From positions 1 through 24,239 of the forward strand of contig CAKZOY010000312.1 of the NCBI GenBank assembly GCA_937138275.1: a stretch of DNA of 24,239 bases, written 5' to 3'. The stretch's first letter is position 1. Every line of letters begins with the position of its first letter. This DNA is from an uncultured Chloroflexota bacterium (lineage in GTDB: Bacteria; Chloroflexota; Anaerolineae; B4-G1; DUEL01). A program made the position numbers and the translations under genes. The notes below the pieces were generated by a model, which had not been told where the DNA came from, did no database searches, and saw nothing but the letters and a program-made list of their open reading frames with translations. Shown here one piece after another: positions 1 to 9,017 of the stretch.

Positions 1-3000
1 AGAGGGAAGGAAACGGTCTGCGATTCGGGTTCGTAGAAGGCGATGTAGAAGTTCGTGGTATCCAGCAAACGGGAGGCACCCTGATAGGCCGCTTCTATGA
101 CTTCTTCCACGTTCAGGCGGGCGGTGAGGGTCTGGCCCAGTTCGTTCAGAACAGCCAACTCCTCGGCGCGAAGGCGGGTTTCCTGAAGCAGGCGGGTGTT
201 AGCCAGGGCGTTGGCCAGATAGCCCGCGATCGCCTGGGCCAGACGCACTTCGTTATGTCCGAAGCCGCCGGGGCGGTTGACAAAGTAGAGTTCTCCGATG
301 TTTTGATCCCGTACCCGCAAAGCCACGCCGCAGAAATTCCGCACTCCCAACCGTTCCATATAGGGCATATAAGCCGGGATAATGTTGGGGTCGCCGAGGC
401 CTATGTTGGAATAATAGGCTCCTCCTCGGCGGAAGATGCTCTGTTCCATCCCCGGTGCGTCTATCGGGATCTGCCACTGGAGGTCGGTCAGGAAATTGCC
501 CCGCAATAGCACCTGGGCTGGCTGCAAAGTATAGGCGGTTTCATCGGATAGAAACAGAACACAGCCCTCCGATTCCGCCAGAGAGACGGCTTCCTGGAGC
601 ACCCCGCGCAACAGTTCATCCAGTTCCAGCGTAGATACTGCCAGGGCGGCGATGCGGGCCAGACCTTCCTGCTCGTTGGCACGCTCCTGGGTCTCCGCGA
701 AGAGGTAGGCATTATAAAGGGCGACCGCCGACTGGTCCACGAGGGCTGCCAGCAGGTTCACCTCTTCTTCGGTAATAGTTTGCTTTATGGAGTAGTCGTA
801 CCCTACTTCTATTACCCCCAGAGTCCGTTCCCGCACCCGGATGGGCATAAAAATCCGCAACAGCCGCTCGTGGCCGAATTTTTCGTAAATCTCCCGGTTA
901 AACCGGTCATCCCACCCCGCGATAATCTCTGTCCGGCCCGTGCGATACACATCGGCGATGATATCCGGATGGTCCAGCGGATAACGGGCCATCTCAATCC
1001 ATTCGGGAAAAACGTTGTACTGCCCCTGCCAGATACCGTAGCGTATGCCGATGGTGCCTTCCATCTCATCCACCAGCGAGATGGTGGCAAACTCGCAATC
1101 CATCAGTCGGGAAATGGTCTCCAGGATTGCTCGCAGCACCTTTTCCTCTTCCAGAGAGGCAGAGAGCACGCGGCTGGTCTCGTAGAGCGCCTGCATCTGG
1201 CGGGCGGTCCGCTCGGCCTCCGAGTAGAGGCGGGCGTTCTGGATCGCGATGGCTGCCTGGGCGGCGACCGCGCTGGCTAATGTAGCGGTCTCTGCGTCAT
1301 ACACCCCCGGCTGGTGGTGGTCTACCAGCAGGAGGCCGATTACCTGATCGGCCAGGAGCAGGGGGATGGCCATCCCGGAACGGGCACCCGGACGTTTCCA
1401 CCGCGGGTCGGTACGGGTATCTCTCACAATCACCGGAGTCCGCGTCCGGATCACCTCATTCAGCAACGGGTCCTGAGAGAGAGGCGGTTGCTTTTGCAAC
1501 CATCTTCGGGTGGTCTCCAGGTTGATTCCTCGTCCGCCAAGGATTTCCCTCTGCTCGCCGTGGATGAGGTGGATGGCCGCGGTGTCAAAGGGGATCAACC
1601 GTTCCAGCTGATCCAGCAACCGCTCGGTAACTTCATGCAGGTCCAGAGTGGAACCGACCAGGCGGGCGATATTCTGAAGAGTGTCGGCGATGAAGCGGCG
1701 GCGCTGCTCCATCTGATAGAGGCGGGCGCTCTCCAGTGCCAGGGCGACCTGCTCGCTCACAGCCGATACCAGGGCAATTTCATCCTCCGACCAGGTACGA
1801 GCCGCGTCGGTCTCCTCTAAAGCGATGGCACCGATGACCCGGTCTCCCAGGCGAAGGGGGGCGGCGAGGACCGCCCGACCGTTATCCGGTTCGGTGATTG
1901 CGGTAACCTCTCTCTTCTCCATAGCATCCTGGGTTGCTGGGGGAACTTCCGGGGAATCCACCGCTTTGATCTCCACCCGATCGTAGAGGAGGGAGGTCGG
2001 CAGGCCTTCAACCCGTTCCCACATCTGGCGGAGTCGCTCCCCGTAGAGAGTCTCCAGTTCCCGCAACCGCTGCTGGCTCTCCTCCAGCAGGCGGATGTTC
2101 TCAATCGCCAGCGCGATCTGGTCGGCCATCGTTTGCAGAACGGCGACATCCTCATCGGTGAACGCAGCCGGTTCCTCGGACTGCACATCCAGTACGCCGA
2201 TCACCCGATCTCCGATTTTCAGCGGCAGGGCCATTTCTGAGCGGGTGAGCGGGAGATCTGGGTTGTCAAAGAAGGTGGCATCCGTCCCCACGTCCAGCGC
2301 AACGCGGGGCTTCCCCGTCCCAGCGGTATACCCCACAATTCCCACTTTCCCCACAGCCAGTTTGTGGCCCCGGGCCAGCATCCGCTGCCCACCTTCGGAG
2401 GATGCCGCGCGCAGGACGGCGTACTCGCCCAAATCATCTATAAGGAATATGCCTGCGTGGTAGAAACCGAAACGTTCGGAGATAAAGCGGACGGTCTCGT
2501 TCAGCAGGGTGTCCAGGTCGCGAATTTCGGCGGTCCGCCGGGCGACGGATGCCGCTGCCTCCAATTGCGCGGTCCGGCGGGCCAGGTCCGCCGTCCGCTG
2601 GGCTACCTGCTCTTCCAGACCGGTCTGGAGTACCTCCAAGTGACTGACCATTTGGTTAAAAGCAATGGTCAGTTGACCCGTCTCATCGGTGGAAACCAGT
2701 TCTGCGCGCTGGCTGAGGCTCCCCCTTTCCACTTCGGTCATAGCGTTTGCCAAATTCTGGATGGGGGTGGTAATAGAGCGTGCGAGGAGTATGGCAAAGA
2801 GTATGCTGAAAGTTAAAGAAGTTCCGCCAATGAAGAGCATATGATTTTGCAAACTACGAAGAACCAGCACGGGATTCGCTCCCGGTGCGATAGCCTGCGC
2901 GCTTTTCCGAATGGCCACTGTCACCATCATCAAGGAGGTTGTTAAGATGAGCGCAGTGATAATGATCAATATTTTGGAGCGGGCGTTTGCCCCGGATAGG

Positions 3001-3578
3001 TAACGTTGCTGGATTTCAGGAGAGCGAGGGAGCAAGGCCCTGCGCGCTGGCCATAGGGCCCATTCCAGGAAGAAGTAATGGAAGATCGCTACCCACGTCG
3101 TCGCAATCCAGTTCCCAACGAAAAGGTAGGGGAGGTACTGCGTCTTTATTTGGGCGATTGCGTAAAAGATCATTGTGCCCGGCACAACCAGGATGCCCCA
3201 CAGGTGGAGGAAGGTGCGAAGCACCATCCGTCGGGGGAAGGCAGTCACTTCTTGCCATGCTGCACCTTCTAAGTCCTCTGAACGCTGATTGGGCGGAGTG
3301 GATAAGGCAGATCGCATATTCCGGGTGATTTGTGAGATATATCGTTGCCCGGCAATGACCACGAGAGGTTCAAGGACAAGCAGCACCAGTATCAGCCAGA
3401 CAATCTGCTGGATGGTCAGCGGTATGACTGTTAATACGTAGTAAACGCCAAGGGCGGAAGTAGGAATGGCAGATAAGACGGCGAATAGGTTGATCCGATG
3501 GGGGTAGTGAGGCCCCCAGCGGATCAGCAACCGATTTAAGTATTGAAAATCCACGCGGGTTTTTACGGTCTTATCCAT
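1..3578 (-). CDS. Giant multi-GAF membrane sensor protein, 3' end cut by window edge
   Basis: Reading from ATG at 3578 the frame stays open for 1192 codons to the left edge, so the C-terminus is not visible. A GAGGA ribosome site lies 9 nt before the ATG. Residues 1-265 hold about six hydrophobic segments. A HAMP-like segment follows at about 268-320, then a coiled coil containing EEQVAQRTADLARRTAQLEA. GAF unit 1 (about 356-495) has the operon-typical FGFYHAGIFLIDD core. A shortened GAF-like unit (about 530-622) and full GAF units at about 630-788, 802-960 and 973-1128 follow, and a sixth starts near 1138. GAF domains usually bind small ligands or mediate dimer signalling, but no ligand can be named. 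The gene starts 68 bp after the flavoprotein gene, with no clear terminator between. Whether it ends in a histidine kinase, a cyclase or the kinase-less tail of its neighbours cannot be seen. Confidence 0.88.
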   Translation of the reverse strand, partial: MDKTVKTRVDFQYLNRLLIRWGPHYPHRINLFAVLSAIPTSALGVYYVLTVIPLTIQQIVWLILVLLVLEPLVVIAGQRYISQITRNMRSALSTPPNQRSEDLEGAAWQEVTAFPRRMVLRTFLHLWGILVVPGTMIFYAIAQIKTQYLPYLFVGNWIATTWVAIFHYFFLEWALWPARRALLPRSPEIQQRYLSGANARSKILIIITALILTTSLMMVTVAIRKSAQAIAPGANPVLVLRSLQNHMLFIGGTSLTFSILFAILLARSITTPIQNLANAMTEVERGSLSQRAELVSTDETGQLTIAFNQMVSHLEVLQTGLEEQVAQRTADLARRTAQLEAAASVARRTAEIRDLDTLLNETVRFISERFGFYHAGIFLIDDLGEYAVLRAASSEGGQRMLARGHKLAVGKVGIVGYTAGTGKPRVALDVGTDATFFDNPDLPLTRSEMALPLKIGDRVIGVLDVQSEEPAAFTDEDVAVLQTMADQIALAIENIRLLEESQQRLRELETLYGERLRQMWERVEGLPTSLLYDRVEIKAVDSPEVPPATQDAMEKREVTAITEPDNGRAVLAAPLRLGDRVIGAIALEETDAARTWSEDEIALVSAVSEQVALALESARLYQMEQRRRFIADTLQNIARLVGSTLDLHEVTERLLDQLERLIPFDTAAIHLIHGEQREILGGRGINLETTRRWLQKQPPLSQDPLLNEVIRTRTPVIVRDTRTDPRWKRPGARSGMAIPLLLADQVIGLLLVDHHQPGVYDAETATLASAVAAQAAIAIQNARLYSEAERTARQMQALYETSRVLSASLEEEKVLRAILETISRLMDCEFATISLVDEMEGTIGIRYGIWQGQYNVFPEWIEMARYPLDHPDIIADVYRTGRTEIIAGWDDRFNREIYEKFGHERLLRIFMPIRVRERTLGVIEVGYDYSIKQTITEEEVNLLAALVDQSAVALYNAYLFAETQERANEQEGLARIAALAVSTLELDELLRGVLQEAVSLAESEGCVLFLSDETAYTLQPAQVLLRGNFLTDLQWQIPIDAPGMEQSIFRRGGAYYSNIGLGDPNIIPAYMPYMERLGVRNFCGVALRVRDQNIGELYFVNRPGGFGHNEVRLAQAIAGYLANALANTRLLQETRLRAEELAVLNELGQTLTARLNVEEVIEAAYQGASRLLDTTNFYIAFYEPESQTVSFP
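2041..2580. repeat. Paralogous GAF-coding block, copy A
   Basis: This 540-bp stretch encodes GAF unit 1 and part of the preceding coiled coil of the left-edge sensor. It aligns without any gap to copy B at an offset of exactly 3300 bp and to copy C at an offset of 5670 bp. Runs such as ggtctcgttcagcagggtgt are identical in A and B. The match at DNA level, not only protein level, suggests recent duplication or gene conversion. Confidence 0.75.
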
Positions 3579-3646
3579 ATCATTATTCCTCAAGTTTCTG
3601 TAGCGACTCCGGTAAACAGTGTTTTTTCGTCTTTCTTGCCCAACGC

Positions 3647-4831
3647 TTACCACTTTTCGGAGTGACTGCCCAAGTTTCTTGTCCGAATGGTTCCCCTGGG
3701 TTCTCCGGATGCCCAATTGACTAAAAAACGTTCAGTGGACCATCGCACCAGTGCACTCAATCGTCCCCAGATCCATCGCTGGATCACCGGGCTGCGGAGG
3801 CGGAAGAACGTTTTTGCAAAGGCTGCGCGTCGCCGGAGGGCTTTCCCCATTTCACTCTGGAGTACCCGCTGGCGATAATTACGAAAGGAGAAGTCGTTCC
3901 GCTCCCCAGCGTCAACGATCGCCTCTGCCGCCAGCCGCCCGTATTCCAGTGCCGGAGCGATTCCCTCCCCATAGAGAACATCCACTCCAATGGCGTCCCC
4001 CACCAGCAGAATGTGCGGAGCAGAGAATGCGTTCTGCGGGCTGAAATGGGGCACCGATTCCCCGTAGAGGGGATGATCTTCCATACGGTACCCATGACGG
4101 GCCATCTCTGCCGCGAGGAACGGCCGCAACCGCTGGGGGTAATGGGGGCCGATATTATTGTCCGTAATCCCCCAGCAACGCATTACCTGACCGTCCATTA
4201 TTATCGGGAAATCCCACACGTACCCGGGAATATCCTGCGTCATACAAGTGAAGTCAAAGTAGGCGTCCTCCGGGTGGTGGGAAGATTTTTCGCTGGGAGG
4301 AACCCAGAGGACCAGAGCGCGCGAGTATGGGAGGCGGAAGTTCCCGGCGATAGTCCGACGGACCAGACTGTGGGCGCCATCAGCACCGACGACAACCCGG
4401 GCCCGATAGGTGTTGCGAGAGGTTACAACTTCTACGAATCGCTCTCCCGGAATAATCTGCCGTGCTGGTTCTTCCTCGTGGATCGTAAAACCGCGCTTTC
4501 GGGCGGCATCTGCCAGCCAGGCGTCCAGCGGCTCACGACGGATGATATGGAGAGCGCGCTCCGGTTGCGACGAGAACACGGTTTCATACCCTTGAAATGT
4601 AAAGTGGGCGCGGGACACCCGGAACAGGGGAAGTTGTGTGCCATCCAGACCGAGTGCCTTCAGAATCACCAGCCCGTCGTGGAGAATTCCTCCTCCACAG
4701 AGTTTCGGACGGGGATGGCGGGCCTTTTCTATGATCAATGTGCGTTCTACCAGGTGAGGTGCCAGGCATTCTAAGTGAAGGGCGGTGGAGATCCCCGCAG
4801 GGCCGGCCCCAATGATTACTACATCGTACAT
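3647..4831 (-). CDS. Geranylgeranyl-reductase-family FAD-dependent oxidoreductase
   Basis: This 394-residue flavoprotein has an N-terminal dinucleotide site (VVIIGAGPAG, residues 4-13), the family's KLCGGG motif (43-48), a GADGAHS motif (149-155) and the second FAD motif LVGDAIG with YGEGIAPALEYG (276-298). This is the pattern of the GGR/BchP/ChlP and digeranylgeranylglycerophospholipid reductase family, whose members use reduced FAD to saturate isoprenoid chains. The substrate here (menaquinone side chain, carotenoid or other lipid) cannot be told. Two starts fit. ATG at 4831 lies 11 nt from a strong AGGAGG, and in-frame GTG at 4837 lies 5 nt from it and would add two residues; I kept the ATG. 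It begins 22 bp after the stop of a sensor gene and is followed by another, so it is probably co-transcribed. Its place among sensors is odd. Confidence 0.85.
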   Translation of the reverse strand: MYDVVIIGAGPAGISTALHLECLAPHLVERTLIIEKARHPRPKLCGGGILHDGLVILKALGLDGTQLPLFRVSRAHFTFQGYETVFSSQPERALHIIRREPLDAWLADAARKRGFTIHEEEPARQIIPGERFVEVVTSRNTYRARVVVGADGAHSLVRRTIAGNFRLPYSRALVLWVPPSEKSSHHPEDAYFDFTCMTQDIPGYVWDFPIIMDGQVMRCWGITDNNIGPHYPQRLRPFLAAEMARHGYRMEDHPLYGESVPHFSPQNAFSAPHILLVGDAIGVDVLYGEGIAPALEYGRLAAEAIVDAGERNDFSFRNYRQRVLQSEMGKALRRRAAFAKTFFRLRSPVIQRWIWGRLSALVRWSTERFLVNWASGEPRGTIRTRNLGSHSEKW

Positions 4832-4842
4832 CTCCACGATGG

Positions 4843-4848
4843 CCTCCT
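4843..4848 (-). promoter_or_regulatory. Strong ribosome-binding site of the flavoprotein gene
   Basis: AGGAGG on the minus strand lies in the short gap after the sensor stop codon at 4854-4856. It shows that translation starts at 4837 (GTG) or 4831 (ATG). It argues against a longer frame that stays open back to 5041 inside the sensor gene. Confidence 0.75.
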
Positions 4849-4853
4849 GTAAT

Positions 4854-6731
4854 TTATCGCTTTTCCTCAGTAGCGGGAGCACTACCAATAGACGCCGGAG
4901 CAGTTCGGAATTGTACGAGCACCCGGTCCACTCCCAATGCTGTACCCAATTCTCGCGCCGCGGTGCGCAGGATGGTTTCCGGGTCCATAGAGGCGCGCAC
5001 CCGGGCTGTAATCTCGGCGATGAGGCGGTCCCGTTCCGCATGGCGGCGGGTTTCTTCCATCAGCCGGGCGCTCTCCAGCGCCAGGGAGATCTGGTCGCCC
5101 AGGTCCTCGGCCAGCCGGCGCTCCTCCGCCGTCCACGGCGGCATATCCGGGTCCCGGCGCAGGGTGATTGTCCCCACCGTCTGCCCCCAGAGGCGGAGGG
5201 GAATGGTGAGTTGATGCCCATCGGTGAGTTCTGCCGGAGCGGTCATTGGGCCGGGAAGAGGTTCCACCTCCACACGGGTATAGCGGTATCCCGGCGACCG
5301 ACGGGTCGTCACTTCTTGCCAGGCCCGACGGGCCCGCTCGCCGTAGACCGCTTCCAGTTCCCGCAACCGCTGCTCGCTCTCCTCCAGCAGGCGGGCGTTC
5401 TGGATGGCCAGGGCCACCTGATCGGCCAGCGTCTGCAGGACTGCGATATCCTCTTCGGTGAATGCCTCCGGTTCCACGGATTGCACATCCAGCACGCCGA
5501 TCACTTCTTCACCGATTTTCAGCGGCAGGGCCATCTCGGAACGGGTGAGAGGCAGGTCGGGGTTGTCAAAGAAGACGGCATCCGCCCCCACGTCCAGGGC
5601 AATGCGGGGCCTGCCGGTTCCGGCCACGTAGCCGACGATACCGACTCTCCCCACCGCCAGTTTGTGGCCGCGGGCCAGCATCCGCTGCCCGCCCTCGGAG
5701 GAGGCAGCGCGCAGGACCGCGTACTCTTTCAGGTCATCTACCAGGAAAATTCCGGCGTGATAGAAGCCGAAACGGTCGGAGATGAGGCGGACGGTCTCGT
5801 TCAGCAGGGTGTCCAGGTCGCGAATTTCAGCGGCTCTGCGGGCCACTTGCGACGCAGCCTCCAGTTGTGCCGTCCGGCGGGCCAGTTCAGCGGTGCGCTG
5901 GGCCACCAGTCGCTCCAGACCGGTGTACATCTGCTGGAGTTCCGCAGCCATTGAGTTGAAGGTTTGGGCCAGGAGGCGGAATTCCTCCAGACCCCGAACA
6001 GGGACCCGTTCTTCCAGACGGCCTTCTGCTAATTGCTGCGCAGAACGGGAAAGCAGCCCCATTCCGGTGATGATTCCGCGCAGACCTACCCAGGCGAGAC
6101 CAACGATGGCGAAAAGTAGCAGTGCACTGATCACAGGAACGATCAGGGCAATCCGCTGGATGGATACACGAGCTTCTGCCTCTGCCTGCTCATGGCGCGA
6201 TCGGGCTATCAGCAGTAATCCTTCGCTTTCCTGCTCTACCAGCTGATAGTTCACTACCAGCTGAGCGACCAGGTATTTTGCCAGGTCGTAATCTCCTTCA
6301 TCTACTGAGCGGATAACCTGGCGGGCCACAGCGGTCAGGTTTCCCAGAACCATAGCGACCGTACTCATGCGCGCTCGCAGCGCGCTTCCGGGGGGCAGTT
6401 CCTGTGCTTCTACTCGCAGCCGATTGCGCTGGAGTTCCAGCGCCAGCAGTGTGGGAGCAATACGGCGGACAAACTGGTCAGGGTCTGATTCACTGGTCAC
6501 ACCTTGCTGAACGCTGGCGACCAGTTCGGCTGCCTGTTGAGCGGCGACCAGCGCGGCTTCCAGGTAGCGGGTGGATGTTTGGATTTCCATTATGGCGCGG
6601 CGGATACGGATCAATTGAACACCGATCAGGACGCTTCCGACGAGGAGGAGGAGGACAATGATCACGGTCACTCCAGATATCCGCCCGCGTAAAGTGTTCA
6701 GAAAACGCCAGCGATAGGCTTTCTGTTTCAT
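4854..6731 (-). CDS. Membrane sensor (4-helix-bundle type): HAMP, GAF, half GAF, conserved tail, no kinase
   Basis: This 625-residue protein has TM1 at about 19-40, a helical extracytoplasmic region (45-190) resembling a four-helix-bundle sensor, TM2 at about 194-216 and HAMP at about 217-272. A coiled coil (270-305) leads to a full GAF domain (306-449) with FGFYHAGIFLVDD and RSEMALPL motifs. Next comes a C-terminal half GAF (508-557), then the tail shared with its neighbours (RDRLIAEITARVRASMDPE, from 567). It stops at 625 with no HisKA, HATPase, GGDEF or MCP signalling domain. Such a protein must act through partners, presumably the kinase encoded upstream in the same operon (inference). 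The ATG at 6731 lies 6 bp after the previous stop, and its GGAAGG ribosome site is inside the previous gene's end, pointing to coupled translation. Confidence 0.88.
   Translation of the reverse strand: MKQKAYRWRFLNTLRGRISGVTVIIVLLLLVGSVLIGVQLIRIRRAIMEIQTSTRYLEAALVAAQQAAELVASVQQGVTSESDPDQFVRRIAPTLLALELQRNRLRVEAQELPPGSALRARMSTVAMVLGNLTAVARQVIRSVDEGDYDLAKYLVAQLVVNYQLVEQESEGLLLIARSRHEQAEAEARVSIQRIALIVPVISALLLFAIVGLAWVGLRGIITGMGLLSRSAQQLAEGRLEERVPVRGLEEFRLLAQTFNSMAAELQQMYTGLERLVAQRTAELARRTAQLEAASQVARRAAEIRDLDTLLNETVRLISDRFGFYHAGIFLVDDLKEYAVLRAASSEGGQRMLARGHKLAVGRVGIVGYVAGTGRPRIALDVGADAVFFDNPDLPLTRSEMALPLKIGEEVIGVLDVQSVEPEAFTEEDIAVLQTLADQVALAIQNARLLEESEQRLRELEAVYGERARRAWQEVTTRRSPGYRYTRVEVEPLPGPMTAPAELTDGHQLTIPLRLWGQTVGTITLRRDPDMPPWTAEERRLAEDLGDQISLALESARLMEETRRHAERDRLIAEITARVRASMDPETILRTAARELGTALGVDRVLVQFRTAPASIGSAPATEEKR
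5341..5880. repeat. Paralogous GAF-coding block, copy B
   Basis: This block encodes the full GAF domain of the 4-helix-bundle sensor. It aligns gap-free with copy A (2041-2580) and copy C (7711-8250), in the same reading frame of each gene. A and B look closer to each other than either is to C. Confidence 0.75.
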
Positions 6732-6737
6732 AACGGT

Positions 6738-9017
6738 TTACCTTCCGTCTCCTGTATGCAACTGAATCGTTCCCTCTGTGGCCCGGAACGCCCGTCCCAG
6801 TTCCCGAACGGCGGTGCGCAGGATGGTGTCTATGTCTGTGGAGGCGCGCACTCGGGCCGCGATCTCGGCCCGGACGCGTTCCCATTCGGCCCGCCGCTGG
6901 GTCTCTTCAAAGAGCCGCATCCGCTCCAAGGCCTGAGCGGCCTGGTCCGCTAAGGTCCGATAGAGGCGGATCTCCTGCTCGGTGAATTCGTAGGGCTCGC
7001 GCAGGGACTCTACCATCAGCCAGCCCCGCAACTGCTCGCCGATCAGCAGGGGGATGGACAGAACAGCCCGTACGCCCAGGACATGGCGAAAGATGTATCG
7101 GGATGTCTCGTCTACATCGGGGTAAGTTTCCACGTCGGAGATTGCCACCGGCTCCCTGACCATTTGGGCAATGAAGGGAATCTGGGCCGCGCTCCAGCGC
7201 CGTCCCAGCGAGGGGGAGCGCTCCACCCCCTGTTCCCAGGCAGCCACTACTTCTACAACGGGCGTTTCCGGCAGGCTGCTCGGATCAAAAAGGGCAACCA
7301 CACAGCGGTTAATCTGCGACGGGATCACATGGTCCACAAATGCGCGCAGCACTTCATCGGGAGTTTGGGCAGCACTGATTGCCTGGCTGGCCCGGTACAG
7401 GGTCTCCATTTCGCGCAGGGTGCGCTGGGTCTGTTGAAACAGGCGGGCACTTTCCAGAGCCAGAGCCGCCTGCTCGGCCGCTGCCTGAGCCAGGGCGATC
7501 TCTTCGGAGGTCGGCGCGCGGTCCGGAAGGGCCACGGAGATGCGCCCGATGGTCTCTCCTTCAGGCACCTGCAACGGGAGGGTAAAGGCGGATTGCCCCC
7601 CGAGGGAGTCGGATGCCGGTTTTACGGGCCGCACTTCCACTCCATCGTAGATATATCCCCACCCCGGGCGCTCGGAGACCAGTTGCTCCCACTCCCGGCG
7701 GGCATATTCGCGAGTGAGGGTCGTCACCTCCCGCAGGCGATCCTGGGCCTCCGCCAGCAAGCGGGTGTTCTCTATCGCCAGCGCGATCTGGTCCGCCATC
7801 GTCTGCAGGATGGTTATGTCCTCTTCGGTGAAGGCCGCCGGTTCGGTGGACTGGACATCCAGCACGCCGATGACCCGTTCGCCGACTTTCAGCGGGAGCG
7901 CCATCTCAGAGTGCGTTTCAGGCAGGTCGGGGTTATCAAAGAAGACCGCATCCTCCCCCACGTCTAAGGCGATGCGCGGTTTCCCGGTCCCGGCAACGTA
8001 GCCGACGATGCCGACCTCGCCCACGGCCAGTTGGTGACCGCGGGCCAGCATCCGTTGCCCGCCTTCCGAAGAGGCGGCGCGCAAGATGGCGTACTTCCCG
8101 GCTTCATCTATGAGGAAAATGCCCGCGTGGTAGAAGCCAAAGCGCTCGGAGATGAGGCGGACGGTCTGATCCAGCAGCGTCTGGATATCCCGGATGGTCG
8201 CGGCCTCTCGGGCTACCACGGAGGCGGCCTCCATTTGCGCCATCTGCCGGGACAGGTTGCGGTTCGCTTCCTCCAGTTGAGCGGCAACCTCCTGCAGTTG
8301 CCGGGTCCGTTCCTCTACGCGCTGTTCCAGTTCTCGGGTCAGCGCGCGCAGCGGGCCGAAGAGTTGCCGGTTCAGCACCGCGTAGCCCATTATGCCGACC
8401 ACAATCAGGGTAGAGAGGCTCATCGTGGGGAACGGCAGGGATATGAGAGAGAACACCGTCCCGGTGAGAAACAGGATAGAAACGGCAACGGGCAGGACGA
8501 CCTCGCGCGTTCGCGGCCACTCGCGCCAAAGGAGGTACAGGGCCAGAACAGCGCCCACAATCAACGGCACGGAGGTAAAGAAACTCAGCGGGGTTCGTTT
8601 CCAGAAAATCGTTCCATCTGGCCCCAGACGCACATTGAAGACGATCTGGTGTCGGAAAAGGGGCAGGGCGAAGAGGCCGATCGCCAGACCAACCGCGAGC
8701 GCCAGCACGTACGGCCAGCGGGCCCGGGTCTGCGTATAGGCCGCACTGAAAACCAGCAGCACCGGAGCGATGAACATAAACATCAGCGTCCCGATTTCCA
8801 TCCAGAACTGATGGACTCCGGTAACCTGGGTAACCCGCCAGAGGGTGATCCGTAGAATGACCGCGGAGACAGACCAGGCGGCAATGATGAGCATGAGTAA
8901 ACTGAATATCCAGTTGATCCTGGAGCGCACGCTGGAACCCAGCACGATGAACATCAAGGCCACCGAGATCACCGCGGTTGCGCCGTATGCGATCAGGTCA
9001 ATCCAGAAGGTTATCAT
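6738..9017 (-). CDS. Seven-helix membrane sensor: 7TM, coiled coil, GAF, half GAF, GAF, conserved tail
   Basis: This 759-residue protein opens with about seven hydrophobic helices (5-25, 35-56, 74-95, 101-121, 146-164, 172-192, 199-216). The layout resembles the N-terminal 7TM region of some histidine kinases. A coiled coil (222-275) leads to GAF 1 (277-422), with FGFYHAGIFLIDE and RIALDVGEDAVFFDNPDLP. A C-terminal half GAF (474-526) and a second full GAF (552-704) follow. It ends with the shared tail (RVRAEIAARVRASTDID, from about 715) and nothing after it, so no enzymatic output is present. The ATG at 9017 overlaps the previous stop as ATGA and has AGGAGG 7 nt upstream, so an open extension to 9092 is rejected. 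It differs from its neighbours chiefly in input region, as expected for parallel inputs to one output. Confidence 0.88.
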   Translation of the reverse strand: MITFWIDLIAYGATAVISVALMFIVLGSSVRSRINWIFSLLMLIIAAWSVSAVILRITLWRVTQVTGVHQFWMEIGTLMFMFIAPVLLVFSAAYTQTRARWPYVLALAVGLAIGLFALPLFRHQIVFNVRLGPDGTIFWKRTPLSFFTSVPLIVGAVLALYLLWREWPRTREVVLPVAVSILFLTGTVFSLISLPFPTMSLSTLIVVGIMGYAVLNRQLFGPLRALTRELEQRVEERTRQLQEVAAQLEEANRNLSRQMAQMEAASVVAREAATIRDIQTLLDQTVRLISERFGFYHAGIFLIDEAGKYAILRAASSEGGQRMLARGHQLAVGEVGIVGYVAGTGKPRIALDVGEDAVFFDNPDLPETHSEMALPLKVGERVIGVLDVQSTEPAAFTEEDITILQTMADQIALAIENTRLLAEAQDRLREVTTLTREYARREWEQLVSERPGWGYIYDGVEVRPVKPASDSLGGQSAFTLPLQVPEGETIGRISVALPDRAPTSEEIALAQAAAEQAALALESARLFQQTQRTLREMETLYRASQAISAAQTPDEVLRAFVDHVIPSQINRCVVALFDPSSLPETPVVEVVAAWEQGVERSPSLGRRWSAAQIPFIAQMVREPVAISDVETYPDVDETSRYIFRHVLGVRAVLSIPLLIGEQLRGWLMVESLREPYEFTEQEIRLYRTLADQAAQALERMRLFEETQRRAEWERVRAEIAARVRASTDIDTILRTAVRELGRAFRATEGTIQLHTGDGR
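7711..8250. repeat. Paralogous GAF-coding block, copy C
   Basis: This block encodes GAF 1 of the seven-helix sensor. It aligns gap-free to copy A at an offset of 5670 bp, with shared runs such as atcgccagcgcgatctggtc. Similarity fades beyond about 8250, where the coiled coils differ. Confidence 0.7.

Noticed and set aside
1..3578. Several short minus-strand frames (for example 1817-2188 and 2219-2437), as if the left end held no large gene
   Set aside because: A single uninterrupted frame from ATG 3578 runs through the window edge with clear HAMP and GAF domains. The short frames are in other phases.
4832..5041. N-terminal extension of the flavoprotein to 5041
   Set aside because: It would overlap the end of the sensor gene by nearly 190 bp and precede the standard GAGPAG N-terminus. 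The strong ribosome site at 4843-4848 sets the start.
4785..5954. Long open frame on the plus strand (389 codons)
   Set aside because: It is antisense to a well-supported GAF sensor gene and its neighbour, with Gln/Gly/Arg-rich low-complexity composition and no recognisable domain. The same kind of mirror frame appears opposite every sensor.
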